Both the position numbers and the translations under genes were made by a program. Under the pieces are notes generated by a model that was not told the DNA's origin, did not search any database, and worked only from the letters and a program-made list of their open reading frames with translations. DNA of 64,000 nucleotides, taken from assembly GCF_042431545.1 (NCBI RefSeq), contig NZ_JBHLYX010000002.1. The stretch is one strand, 5' to 3'. Source of the DNA: Pseudoalteromonas xiamenensis (GTDB lineage Bacteria > Pseudomonadota > Gammaproteobacteria > Enterobacterales > Alteromonadaceae). Within the stretch, counting starts at the first letter, position 1, and the number at the start of each line of letters is the position of its first letter. Of this stretch, positions 1 through 8,220 are shown one piece after another.

Positions 1-46
1 TTTTCGAGTTGCACCTTTACTACTGATAGGACCAATATAAGTGAAG

Positions 47-62
47 TTTACGTAAAGGTAAA
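47..62. promoter_or_regulatory. Candidate LiuR-type operator (distal)
   Basis: The sequence TTTACGTAAAGGTAAA resembles the TTTACGT/ACGTAAA palindromes that I recall for the MerR-family regulator LiuR of branched-chain amino acid degradation in Alteromonadales. It is less symmetrical than the site at 211-234. It could serve this operon or a gene to the left of the window. Confidence 0.35.
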
Positions 63-210
63 GTAAAGGGTGTAATTAATACTTTGGTCGGCATTGAGAG
101 AAGTTTTTTGCAACAAAGTGTAGTTGAAACCCTCGCTATGTCTGGAAAATCTGACATAAAAGGGCAAGCAAAGTTTACACTTTAATACGCCGCGATTTTG
201 TTGATTTTAG

Positions 211-234
211 ATTTACGTTGGCGTAAACGTAAAT
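211..234. promoter_or_regulatory. Candidate LiuR-type operator of the catabolic operon
   Basis: Seen directly: a perfect 9-bp inverted repeat, ATTTACGTT (211-219) and AACGTAAAT (226-234), with a 6-bp spacer, about 165 bp before the first start codon. MerR-family activators bind such palindromes between -35 and -10 elements. LiuR is the known regulator of branched-chain amino acid and fatty acid breakdown genes in this group, so assignment to LiuR is inferred from genomic context and remembered motif. Confidence 0.55.
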
Positions 235-396
235 ATTAGGTATGCTCAAAACATCTAAAGCATAAGTGATTCGCAGCAATGTGTTTTTCGCCACGAACTT
301 GCAATATCGAACTGCTAGTCTCTATTCAACTACTTAGCAGTTTGTAAGTAAAGGAAAAGCGAGTGAAAAACATAAATTGTTGAACAGGAGATAACA

Positions 397-1575
397 ATGA
401 GTAACGAAACTGTAGTGATTGTAGCCGCAAAACGTACCCCTATGGGTGGGTTCATGGGGGCATTAACTGACGCGGCAGCAACCGATTTAGGTGCTACGGC
501 GATTAAGAGTGTTCTTACAGAAACAGGTCTTGCTAACGACGCAATCGATGAAGTCATCATGGGCTGTGTTTTACCTGCGGGACTTGGCCAAGCACCAGCG
601 CGTCAAGCCATGTTACATGCAGGACTTGCTCGCTCTACGGGCGCGACCACTATCAATAAAGTATGTGGTTCAGGACTAAAAGCCGCTATGTTGGCCCACG
701 ATTTGATTAAAGCAGGTTCGATTAACAGTGCGATTGCTGGCGGCATGGAAAGCATGTCAAATGCGCCTTACTTCCTACCAAAAGCACGTGGTGGTTTCCG
801 TATGGGCCACGGTGAAATTAAAGACCATATGATGGCTGATGGTTTAGAAGACGCATATGACAATAAAGCGATGGGTTGTTTTGCGCAAGACACTGCAGAC
901 CAATATGGTATTACTCGCGAAAATATGGATGAATTTGCGCTTAGTTCGTTAACCAAAGCGAATTCTGCAATTGAAACCGGTGCGTTCAAAAACGAAGTAA
1001 CGCCAGTTTCTTTGCAAACACGCAAAGGCGAAGTGGTTGTCGATACGGATGAACAACCTGGAAATGCACGTCCAGATAAAATTCCGTCATTACGTCCAGC
1101 ATTTAAAAAAGACGGTACGATTACGGCTGCAAACTCTTCATCAATCTCTGACGGCGCGGCAGCACTAATCCTTATGAGTGAATCTGAAGCTAAAAAGCAC
1201 GGATTAACACCGCTTTGTAAAATCGTTTCACACGCAACGCATTCTCAAGCACCAGCTGAATTTACGATTGCACCCGTTGGTGCGATGGAAAAAGTTCTGG
1301 CAAAAGCCGGTTGGACGACAGGCGATGTAGACCTTTGGGAAATCAATGAAGCGTTTGCTATGGTCACTATGCTTGCAATCAACGAAATGCATTTAGATGC
1401 AAGCAAAGTAAACGTTAACGGCGGCGCTTGTGCGTTAGGCCATCCTATTGGTGCAAGCGGTGCTCGTATTTTAGTCACGCTTATCCATGCACTCCGTAAT
1501 CGCGGACTGTCAAAAGGTGTTGCGTCGCTTTGTATCGGCGGTGGAGAAGCCGTTGCATTGGCGGTTGAAATCTAA
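397..1575 (+). CDS. Thiolase, acetyl-CoA C-acyltransferase
   Basis: Cytoplasmic thiolase of 392 residues, the usual length, catalysing CoA-dependent cleavage of 3-ketoacyl-CoA. As first gene of a valine/isoleucine catabolic operon it probably cleaves 2-methylacetoacetyl-CoA to acetyl-CoA and propionyl-CoA. Visible catalytic residues are nucleophile Cys90 in KVCGSGLKA, His349 in ALGHPIGASGAR and Cys379 in SLCIGGGEA. An AGGAG ribosome binding site precedes the ATG. This is the position held by the first gene (annotated atoB or ivdA) of the equivalent Shewanella operon. A general acetoacetyl-CoA thiolase role cannot be excluded from sequence alone. Confidence 0.93.
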   Translation: MSNETVVIVAAKRTPMGGFMGALTDAAATDLGATAIKSVLTETGLANDAIDEVIMGCVLPAGLGQAPARQAMLHAGLARSTGATTINKVCGSGLKAAMLAHDLIKAGSINSAIAGGMESMSNAPYFLPKARGGFRMGHGEIKDHMMADGLEDAYDNKAMGCFAQDTADQYGITRENMDEFALSSLTKANSAIETGAFKNEVTPVSLQTRKGEVVVDTDEQPGNARPDKIPSLRPAFKKDGTITAANSSSISDGAAALILMSESEAKKHGLTPLCKIVSHATHSQAPAEFTIAPVGAMEKVLAKAGWTTGDVDLWEINEAFAMVTMLAINEMHLDASKVNVNGGACALGHPIGASGARILVTLIHALRNRGLSKGVASLCIGGGEAVALAVEI

Positions 1576-1589
1576 ATAAACCAATCTTC

Positions 1590-1623
1590 AAGCGCCGCAC
1601 TATAAAAATACTACGCGGCGCTT
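1590..1623 (+). other. Intercistronic hairpin between thiolase gene and mmsA
   Basis: A perfect 9-bp GC-rich stem, AAGCGCCGC (1590-1598) with GCGGCGCTT (1615-1623), encloses a 16-nt A/T-rich loop. It lacks a U-tract (TGTCATC follows), so it is not a standard terminator. Intra-operon RNA processing or protection of the upstream message is an inference. Confidence 0.6.
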
Positions 1624-1653
1624 TGTCATCAAGTTATCCGGGGAGGAGTGCTC

Positions 1654-3144
1654 ATGCACCACGTACCATTATACATCGGCGGTGAGTTTACACAGTCACA
1701 ATCTGAACAGTGGATTGATGTTGTAAACCCAGCAAATCAGGAAGTTCTGGCTAAAGTACCTTGTGCAACAGATGCAGAAGTGAAAGCGGCAATTCATTCC
1801 GCTCAAGAAGCGTTTAAAACGTGGCGTCATGTTCCTGTGCCTGAACGCGCGCGTATTATGATGAAGTACGCAGCTTTACTAAAGGAACATCAAGAGGAAA
1901 TTGCAACAATTATCTGTCACGAACTAGGCAAAACATTCGAAGACGCGAAAGGTGATGTTTGGCGTGGTATAGAAGTTGTAGAACAAGCAGCGAACGCGCC
2001 AGCGATGATGATGGGCGAAACGGTTGAGAACGTGGCACGCAATATTGATACGTACTCGTATACCCAACCGCTTGGTGTTTGTGCCGGTATTACGCCATTT
2101 AACTTCCCTGCAATGATCCCACTTTGGATGTTCCCGATGGCGATTGTTTGTGGTAACACGTTCGTTCTTAAGCCATCAGAGCAAGATCCACTTACGCCAA
2201 TGCGTTTGGTTGAATTATTTGAAGAAGCAGGCGCACCAAAAGGCGTGTTGCAAGTTGTTCATGGTACGAAAGTCCAAGTAGACCAATTACTTGAAGCGCC
2301 AGAAATTAAAGCGGTGTCGTTCGTTGGTTCTTGTAATGTCGGTCACTACATTTACAGCAAAGGCACACAACATAAAAAACGTGTACAAGCGTGTGTTGGG
2401 GCTAAAAACCATATGGTGATTATGCCTGACGCGTCAAAAGCTCAAACGGTCAACAACCTTGTTGGAGCTTCAGTTGGTGCTGGTGGTCAGCGCTGTATGG
2501 GTATTTCAGTTGCTGTGTTCGTTGGTAGCGCAAAAGAATGGGTCGAAGACATTAAGAAAGGGTTTGAAAACGTTCGCCCAGGCATTTGGAATGATCCTGA
2601 AGCGGCCTACGGTCCACAAACAACGCCTCAAGCAAAAGCGCGCATCCTTTCTCTAATCCAAAGTGGAAAAGAGGAAGGTGCAACCTGCCTTGTTGATGGT
2701 TCTAACTTTACAGTTGAAGGTTATGAGTCTGGTAATTGGGTTGGTCCAACACTTTTCACCGACGTAACGGAAGACATGGCAATCTACAAAGAAGAGATCT
2801 TTGGCCCAGTTTTAAGCTGTGTATTTGTGGACACGTTAGATGAAGCTATCGCGCTGATTAACCGTAACCCGTACGGTAACGGTACTTCGCTATTTACTGC
2901 AAGCGGTGCAGCAGCGCGTAAATTCCAGCAGCAAATCGAAGTGGGTCAAGTTGGTATCAACATCCCAATTCCAGTGCCACTGCCATTCTTCTCATTCACC
3001 GGTTGGAAAAACTCATTCTACGGTGATCAACACACATATGGTAAGCAAGGTGTTCGCTTCTATACAGAGACGAAAACCATCACATCACGTTGGTTCGATG
3101 ATGAAGTGGTAACAGGTCCTAATATGAGCATCAATTTACGTTAA
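1654..3144 (+). CDS. mmsA: CoA-acylating methylmalonate-semialdehyde dehydrogenase
   Basis: Converts methylmalonate semialdehyde to propionyl-CoA with NAD and CoA, the last step of valine degradation. It has 496 residues from the ATG at 1654. A GTG two codons earlier (1648) overlaps the GGAGGAG ribosome binding site, so the ATG is preferred. The aldehyde dehydrogenase fold is shown by FNFPAMIPLWMF near residue 150 and nucleophile Cys281 in GGQRCMGIS. The GAKNH motif in place of the usual glutamate-bearing ELGG motif is characteristic of the CoA-dependent subfamily. It is second in the operon, separated from both neighbours by hairpin-containing gaps. Confidence 0.95.
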   Translation: MHHVPLYIGGEFTQSQSEQWIDVVNPANQEVLAKVPCATDAEVKAAIHSAQEAFKTWRHVPVPERARIMMKYAALLKEHQEEIATIICHELGKTFEDAKGDVWRGIEVVEQAANAPAMMMGETVENVARNIDTYSYTQPLGVCAGITPFNFPAMIPLWMFPMAIVCGNTFVLKPSEQDPLTPMRLVELFEEAGAPKGVLQVVHGTKVQVDQLLEAPEIKAVSFVGSCNVGHYIYSKGTQHKKRVQACVGAKNHMVIMPDASKAQTVNNLVGASVGAGGQRCMGISVAVFVGSAKEWVEDIKKGFENVRPGIWNDPEAAYGPQTTPQAKARILSLIQSGKEEGATCLVDGSNFTVEGYESGNWVGPTLFTDVTEDMAIYKEEIFGPVLSCVFVDTLDEAIALINRNPYGNGTSLFTASGAAARKFQQQIEVGQVGINIPIPVPLPFFSFTGWKNSFYGDQHTYGKQGVRFYTETKTITSRWFDDEVVTGPNMSINLR

Positions 3145-3154
3145 AACGTTTTTA

Positions 3155-3176
3155 AAGGGCAACACACGTTGCCCTT
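3155..3176 (+). other. Intercistronic hairpin between mmsA and the acyl-CoA dehydrogenase gene
   Basis: A 9-bp stem, AAGGGCAAC (3155-3163) with GTTGCCCTT (3168-3176), closes a 4-nt ACAC loop. No U-run follows on the plus strand (AACCTA), so read-through is likely. It is the second such element in the operon. Confidence 0.55.
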
Positions 3177-3208
3177 AACCTAATCAAACAAGTGAAAATA
3201 ACCATTAG

Positions 3209-3224
3209 GCAGCGTAAACGTTGC
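3209..3224. promoter_or_regulatory. Second LiuR-like site inside the operon
   Basis: GCAGCGTAAACGTTGC is a 16-bp imperfect palindrome (12 of 16 positions symmetrical). It shares the exact decamer GCGTAAACGT with the upstream operator at 221-230. It lies about 28 bp before the acyl-CoA dehydrogenase start and may mark an internal regulated promoter. Identification rests on the shared word and the context. Confidence 0.35.
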
Positions 3225-3251
3225 TAAATGACAACAGAAGAAGAGGTCCGT

Positions 3252-4409
3252 ATGAACTTTAATATGACCGAAGATCAAAAAGCATTTGCTGAAACGGCTT
3301 ATCAATTTGCCATGACTGAACTGGCGCCGAACGCAGCAAAATGGGATCAAGAACACATTTTTCCAAAAGACGTAATCAAAAAAGCGGGTGAACTTGGATT
3401 TTGTGGCCTTTACACCCCAGAAGAAGCGGGTGGTCTTGGCTTATCACGTCTAGATTCAAGCATTATTTTTGAACATCTGGCGATGGGTTGTACCGCAACG
3501 ACGGCCATGCTGACTATTCACAACATGGCGACATGGATGATAGCGAGTTTCGCAACCGAAGAAACAAAAGCAGAGTATATAGACCAATTAGTCATGGGCG
3601 AGCTGCTTGCGTCATACTGTTTAACGGAACCGGGTTCTGGTTCTGACGCCGCTTCGCTAAAGACCAAAGCGGTATTGGAAAATGGCGAGTATGTGTTGAA
3701 CGGCTCGAAAATGTTTATCTCTGGCGCGGGTGAAACAGATGTATTAGTCGTTATGGCACGCACTGGCGAAGACGGCCCAAGTGGTATTTCAGCGTTTGTG
3801 GTGCCTGCCAATGCAGAAGGCGTGATTTACGGCAAAGCCGAAGAAAAAATGGGCTGGAACGCTCAGCCTACACGCTTAATTACATTCGAAAACGTACGTA
3901 TTCCGGCACATAACTTACTTGGCAAAGAAGGCGAAGGCTTTAAGTTTGCAATGATGGGCCTTGATGGTGGTCGCATCAATATTGCTACGTGCTCAATTGG
4001 TACCGCGCAACAAGCGCTCAATACGGCAATTAATTATATGCAAGAACGTCAGCAGTTCGGTAAGCCACTCGCGGCATTCCAAGCGCTACAGTTTAAAGTC
4101 GCGGATATGAATACCGAACTTGTTGCTGCAAGGCAAATGGTTCGACTAGCCGCGTTTAAACTTGACGAAAAAGATGCAGAAAGAACGACTTACTGTGCAA
4201 TGGCAAAGCGATTTGCTACTGACATTGGTTTTAAAGTTTGTGACGAGGCGCTGCAAATTCATGGTGGCTATGGTTACATCAAAGAATACCCGTTAGAGCG
4301 TCATTTCCGTGATGTACGTGTGCACCAAATTTTGGAAGGCACCAATGAAATCATGCGCGTGATCATCGCTCGTCGTATTTTGGCCGAAGGCGCACAAAGC
4401 GTTTTATAA
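3252..4409 (+). CDS. Acyl-CoA dehydrogenase, probably isobutyryl/2-methylbutyryl-CoA
   Basis: FAD-dependent acyl-CoA dehydrogenase of 385 residues. The ATG at 3252 was chosen because a GAAGAGG ribosome binding site precedes it; an in-frame ATG at 3228 has none. Family marks are the CLTEPGSGSDAASL motif (FAD and substrate loop), the GGYGYIKEYP segment and the catalytic base Glu362 in LEGTNE near the C-terminus. From its place after mmsA it likely oxidises isobutyryl-CoA or 2-methylbutyryl-CoA to the enoyl-CoA, passing electrons to ETF. Chain specificity cannot be read from sequence here. Confidence 0.92.
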   Translation: MNFNMTEDQKAFAETAYQFAMTELAPNAAKWDQEHIFPKDVIKKAGELGFCGLYTPEEAGGLGLSRLDSSIIFEHLAMGCTATTAMLTIHNMATWMIASFATEETKAEYIDQLVMGELLASYCLTEPGSGSDAASLKTKAVLENGEYVLNGSKMFISGAGETDVLVVMARTGEDGPSGISAFVVPANAEGVIYGKAEEKMGWNAQPTRLITFENVRIPAHNLLGKEGEGFKFAMMGLDGGRINIATCSIGTAQQALNTAINYMQERQQFGKPLAAFQALQFKVADMNTELVAARQMVRLAAFKLDEKDAERTTYCAMAKRFATDIGFKVCDEALQIHGGYGYIKEYPLERHFRDVRVHQILEGTNEIMRVIIARRILAEGAQSVL

Positions 4410-4421
4410 GGAGTTTAAACC

Positions 4422-5198
4422 ATGACTGCACAACTTAAATTAGAAAAACAAGGTCACATTGCTGTTGTCACGATGTCAAACCCACCAGCAAATACCTGGA
4501 CGCGAGATACCCTTGCAGGTTTACGTGACATGGTTCGCGAGCTAAATGCCGACAAAGCAATCTATGCGCTCGTTATCACAGGCGAAGGCGAAAAGTTCTT
4601 TTCTGCAGGTGCAGACTTAAACGTTTTTGCCAGTGGCGACAAAGGTGTAGCGGCAGATATGTCGCGTATTTTCGGAGAAGCGTTCGAAACGCTAAGCCAG
4701 TTCCGTGGCGTGTCTATTGCGGCTATCAATGGCTATGCAATGGGGGGAGGCCTTGAAGTTGCGCTTGCTTGCGATATTCGTATCGCTGAAGCACAAGCGC
4801 AAATGGCGCTACCAGAAGCTAAAGTAGGCCTACTGCCATGTGCAGGTGGTACACAAAATCTATCTTGGTTAGTTGGCGAGGGCTGGGCAAAGCGCATGAT
4901 TCTGTGTGGTGAACGTTTAACTGCAGAGAAAGCGCTTCAAATCGGTCTGGTTGAAGAAATTGTTGAAAAAGGTCAATCGCTTGAAGCAGCAATTTCACTC
5001 GCTAAGAAAGTTGAAGAGCAAAGCCCAGTAGCAGTGAGTGCGTGTAAAACGTTAATCCAAAAAGGTCGTACAGGTACAATTGACAGTGCACTGCCACTCG
5101 AGCGCGAATTATTCGTCACATTATTTGATACGCAAGATCAGAAAGAAGGCGTAAACGCATTCCTTGAAAAGCGCAAACCAAATTGGGTGAACGGCTAA
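4422..5198 (+). CDS. Enoyl-CoA hydratase
   Basis: Crotonase-fold hydratase of 258 residues, the usual length, adding water to methacrylyl-CoA or tiglyl-CoA in this pathway. Both catalytic glutamates are present: Glu112 in AMGGGLEVALACD and Glu132 in ALPEAKVG. The oxyanion-hole segment is FSAGADLNVF near residue 60. A strong AAGGAG site lies upstream of the ATG. The stop codon overlaps the start of the next gene (TAATG at 5196-5200), indicating translational coupling to the hydrolase. Confidence 0.93.
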   Translation: MTAQLKLEKQGHIAVVTMSNPPANTWTRDTLAGLRDMVRELNADKAIYALVITGEGEKFFSAGADLNVFASGDKGVAADMSRIFGEAFETLSQFRGVSIAAINGYAMGGGLEVALACDIRIAEAQAQMALPEAKVGLLPCAGGTQNLSWLVGEGWAKRMILCGERLTAEKALQIGLVEEIVEKGQSLEAAISLAKKVEEQSPVAVSACKTLIQKGRTGTIDSALPLERELFVTLFDTQDQKEGVNAFLEKRKPNWVNG

Positions 5199-6337
5199 TG
5201 AGCGAATTAAACCCATTGAACGACCTAGAGGCGCCAGTGGTGTTTGAAGAGGCGATTGCTGCCAATGGCATGAAAATCGCCTTTGCGACGCTTAATGTGC
5301 CAAAAGCACTCAATGCATTGAACTTGGAAATGATCCGTCTTCTTGCTCCTCAGCTTAAAGCATGGGAACAACAAGAAGATATCGCGTTAGTCGTACTTAA
5401 AGGTTCTGGTGAAAAAGCCTTTTGCGCGGGTGGCGATGTAGTGAGTCTCTACAAAGCGATGGCATCTGGCGACGAAGCGGGCTACATCGAGACGTTCTTT
5501 AGCGAAGAATATGCGCTGGATTACCACATTCACTGTTATGAAAAACCGATTTTGCTGTGGGGTAATGGCATCATTATGGGTGGTGGCCTTGGCTTGATGG
5601 CAGGAGCAAGTCACCGCGTTGTTACTGAAACGTCGCGTATTGCAATGCCTGAGATCACTATTGGTTTATACCCCGATGTAGGTGGAAGTTACTTCTTAAA
5701 TAAGATGCCTGCTGGCGCGGGGTTATTTTTAGGTCTAACGGGAGCGTCTATTAATGCCGGTGATGCAAAGTTTGTTGGTTTAGCAGACTATTTCGTTGAT
5801 GCTCAGCGGTTTAACGAGCTTGTTTCAACACTATTGGAAACGAACTTTGGGAAAACGGTAGCTCTAAATCATGAAAAGCTAAGTTCTGTTTTACAAAAGC
5901 TGGATAATGCCTCTGCTGCTGCACCAAAAAGTGCGGTTAAATCATTAGCCGTTGAACTTGAAAAACTCCAATCTTTAAACTCAATTGACGCGCAAGTTGA
6001 GTTTATCTCGTCGCTAGACAGTACAGAAAACAAATGGTTGTCTAAAGCTCAAGCTTCGTTAAAACATGGTTCACCGTTAAGCGCGGTTGTGATTTCTGAG
6101 CAAATTAAACGGACAAAAGGGTTGTCGCTTAAGGCCTGTTTTCTGCAAGAGTTATCGATGTCAGTAACCTGCGGAAAATTTGGGGAATTCCAAGAAGGTG
6201 TGCGAGCGCTTTTAATTGATAAAGATAATTCTCCAAACTGGCGTTTCAAAAACATCAATGATGTTGATTTAAGCGTTGTAGAACAATTTTTTCAAGACCG
6301 ATGGGCTGATGGCAATCACCCACTCGCGAGTCTTTAG
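5198..6337 (+). CDS. 3-hydroxyisobutyryl-CoA hydrolase
   Basis: Crotonase-superfamily hydrolase of 379 residues that releases 3-hydroxyisobutyrate from its CoA ester in valine breakdown. It is longer than hydratases because of the extra C-terminal domain typical of this family. Visible features are AFCAGGDVVSLY, IIMGGGLGLMAG, and MPEITIGLYPDVGG containing the Glu152/Asp160 pair that corresponds to the human HIBCH catalytic residues. The ATG at 5198 overlaps the previous stop (TAATG), preferable to a TTG at 5183. Commonly mis-annotated as a second enoyl-CoA hydratase. Confidence 0.92.
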   Translation: MSELNPLNDLEAPVVFEEAIAANGMKIAFATLNVPKALNALNLEMIRLLAPQLKAWEQQEDIALVVLKGSGEKAFCAGGDVVSLYKAMASGDEAGYIETFFSEEYALDYHIHCYEKPILLWGNGIIMGGGLGLMAGASHRVVTETSRIAMPEITIGLYPDVGGSYFLNKMPAGAGLFLGLTGASINAGDAKFVGLADYFVDAQRFNELVSTLLETNFGKTVALNHEKLSSVLQKLDNASAAAPKSAVKSLAVELEKLQSLNSIDAQVEFISSLDSTENKWLSKAQASLKHGSPLSAVVISEQIKRTKGLSLKACFLQELSMSVTCGKFGEFQEGVRALLIDKDNSPNWRFKNINDVDLSVVEQFFQDRWADGNHPLASL

Positions 6338-6347
6338 GAGTCATGTT

Positions 6348-7241
6348 ATGGCAAAAGTAGGATTTATTGGTCTTGGCAACATGGGCGGACCAATGGCTAT
6401 CAATTTGGTTAAAGCCGGACACGAAGTCACTGTTTTTGACCTATCAGACACTGCTATGGCGCAGTTAAAAGACGCTGGTGCAGCGCTTGCGGAAAAAATC
6501 AGTGATGTATGTGCTGACGCAGATTTTGTCGTCAGTATGTTACCTGCGGGCAAACATGTTCGTGCTATTTTCACGGGTGAAGATGGCTTGGTTAATTACC
6601 TCGACAAAAAGACACTCGTGATCGATTCTTCAACTATCGATGCGGAAAGTGCTCAGTTTGTTGGAAAGGCATTGGCTCTGGCTGGTATTTCATTCGTAGA
6701 CGCACCAGTATCAGGTGGTGTCGCGGGTGCTGCGGCCGGTACGCTGACGTTTATTGTGGGTGGTTCTGAAACCAACTTTGATAAAGCTAAGACGGTTCTT
6801 GCTCACATGGGGAAGAATATTTTCCACGCAGGTGAAATTGGCGCAGGGCAAGTCGCTAAGATTTGTAATAATATGCTGCTATCAATACTCATGGCAGGGA
6901 CGAGTGAAGCTCTTCAGCTAGGTGTTGATCATGGCTTGGATGCTAAAGTGCTTAGTGACATTATGCTCGCAAGCTCAGGACGTAATTGGACGCTTGAATT
7001 GTATAATCCATGCCCAGACGTTTTGCCTAATGTACCATCAAGTAATGGTTACAAACCAGGGTTTATGGTTGATTTAATGGCAAAAGATTTAGGGTTAGCA
7101 CAACAAGCTGCTCAACAAACTAACTCAGCAACGCCGATGGGGGCGCTGGCTAAAAATCTATATAACCTAATGCAAAACCAAGGCAAAGGTTCTGAAGATT
7201 TCAGCGCTATTTTCAAGTTGTATTCTGAGAAAAAAGGTTAG
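6348..7241 (+). CDS. mmsB: 3-hydroxyisobutyrate dehydrogenase
   Basis: NAD-dependent oxidation of 3-hydroxyisobutyrate to methylmalonate semialdehyde, feeding MmsA. It has 297 residues from the ATG at 6348, preceded by TAGGAG; a longer frame from 6309 would overlap the upstream gene and is rejected. Seen: the N-terminal GFIGLGNMGGPMA dinucleotide loop, the FVDAPVSGGVAGA substrate motif near residue 120 and catalytic Lys171 in KICNNML. It follows the hydrolase that makes its substrate by 10 bp. Confidence 0.95.
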   Translation: MAKVGFIGLGNMGGPMAINLVKAGHEVTVFDLSDTAMAQLKDAGAALAEKISDVCADADFVVSMLPAGKHVRAIFTGEDGLVNYLDKKTLVIDSSTIDAESAQFVGKALALAGISFVDAPVSGGVAGAAAGTLTFIVGGSETNFDKAKTVLAHMGKNIFHAGEIGAGQVAKICNNMLLSILMAGTSEALQLGVDHGLDAKVLSDIMLASSGRNWTLELYNPCPDVLPNVPSSNGYKPGFMVDLMAKDLGLAQQAAQQTNSATPMGALAKNLYNLMQNQGKGSEDFSAIFKLYSEKKG

Positions 7242-7245
7242 GGTA

Positions 7246-8007
7246 ATGGATATTCAAAATAAAACAGTCGTGATCACAGGCGGTGCACAAGGTCTCGGTT
7301 TCGCTATGGCAACAGAAATGGCGAAACTAGGTGCGAACCTAGCGCTAATCGATATGCAGGAATCTGTGCTTGCTGATGCCAAAGCCGCGTTGTTAAGCCA
7401 CGGAATTAAAGTCAACACTTACGTGGCAAACGTGAGCGTTGAATCAGACGTTGAAGGTGTTTTTAATCAAATTCGTGATGATTTTGGCAATATTGCGGTG
7501 CTGGTAAACAATGCTGGTATTTTACGTGACGGAATGTTGCTTAAATACAAAGAAGGCCAAATCATCGATAAAATGTCGCTGCAACAGTTTCAATCGGTCA
7601 TCGATGTTAACCTAACCGGCGTATTTCTTTGTGGTCGTGAAGCCGCAATCAAAATGGTTGAGGGTGGTGAGGGCGGCGTGATAATCAATATGTCGAGTGT
7701 TGCTAGAGCTGGAAATATGGGGCAAACCAACTATTCAGCTGCGAAAGCCGGTGTCGTTGCGATGACCACAAGTTGGGCAAAAGAACTTGGCCGATACGGT
7801 ATTCGTGTCGGCGCGATTGCACCTGGTGTAATTCGTACATCGATGACGGATGCTATGAAGCCAGAAGCTAAAGAGCGTTTAGTTGCGATGAAACCCGTAG
7901 GTCGCTTAGGCGAAGCCGAGGAAATTGCACATACGGCTAAATACATTATCGAAAATGACTTTTTTACAGGTCGTGTAATCGAAATCGACGGTGGTATTCG
8001 TCTGTAA
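7246..8007 (+). CDS. Short-chain dehydrogenase, 3-hydroxyacyl-CoA type
   Basis: Classical SDR of 253 residues with cofactor loop TGGAQGLGFA, the NNAG motif at 88-91, an active-site serine at 150/151 and Tyr163-x3-Lys167 (YSAAK). It starts four bases after mmsB stops and ends the operon. In the corresponding Shewanella operon the last gene is ivdG, an SDR proposed to act on 3-hydroxy-2-methylbutyryl-CoA in isoleucine breakdown; that role is inferred here from gene order. A 3-hydroxyacyl-CoA or 3-ketoacyl-ACP reductase are the alternatives. Confidence 0.88.
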   Translation: MDIQNKTVVITGGAQGLGFAMATEMAKLGANLALIDMQESVLADAKAALLSHGIKVNTYVANVSVESDVEGVFNQIRDDFGNIAVLVNNAGILRDGMLLKYKEGQIIDKMSLQQFQSVIDVNLTGVFLCGREAAIKMVEGGEGGVIINMSSVARAGNMGQTNYSAAKAGVVAMTTSWAKELGRYGIRVGAIAPGVIRTSMTDAMKPEAKERLVAMKPVGRLGEAEEIAHTAKYIIENDFFTGRVIEIDGGIRL

Positions 8008-8024
8008 GCGTGTTTTCACAAATT

Positions 8025-8052
8025 AAATGCGCCTTTATGGCGCATTTTTTTT
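8025..8052 (+). terminator. Rho-independent terminator of the catabolic operon
   Basis: A 9-bp stem AAATGCGCC (8025-8033) / GGCGCATTT (8039-8047) with a 5-nt loop runs into an eight-T tract (8045-8052). It lies 18 bp after the SDR stop codon. Confidence 0.9.
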
Positions 8053-8220
8053 ACCAATTACGCGAGTTAACGTTTCAAAGAATAGAATCGGCACTTTTAC
8101 GTCAATTGACACTGCACAAGTTGTTTAATCCGAAGAGAGATGTTGTTAAACCGAATAGTAAGTCGACGGTCAATGAGGATGGTTTGGTTCTCACTTCTAA
8201 AGAAAATATTAAGGATTAGA

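Larger units (their letters stand above)
1..396. other. Upstream region of the branched-chain catabolic operon
   Basis: No gene with both ends lies here. A short open frame enters from the left edge and stops at 38-40; it could be the last dozen codons of an upstream gene, but this cannot be judged from the window. The region holds two LiuR-like sites (47-62 and 211-234) and the leader of the thiolase gene, ending in an AGGAG ribosome binding site just before the start at 397. Confidence 0.5.

Noticed and set aside
2..40. Possible tail of an upstream gene at the left edge
   Set aside because: Only about a dozen codons; no way to confirm it from the window.
8010..8219. Short plus-strand frame between the SDR and PD40 genes
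   Set aside because: It starts two bases after the SDR stop, runs through the terminator hairpin and has no family resemblance.
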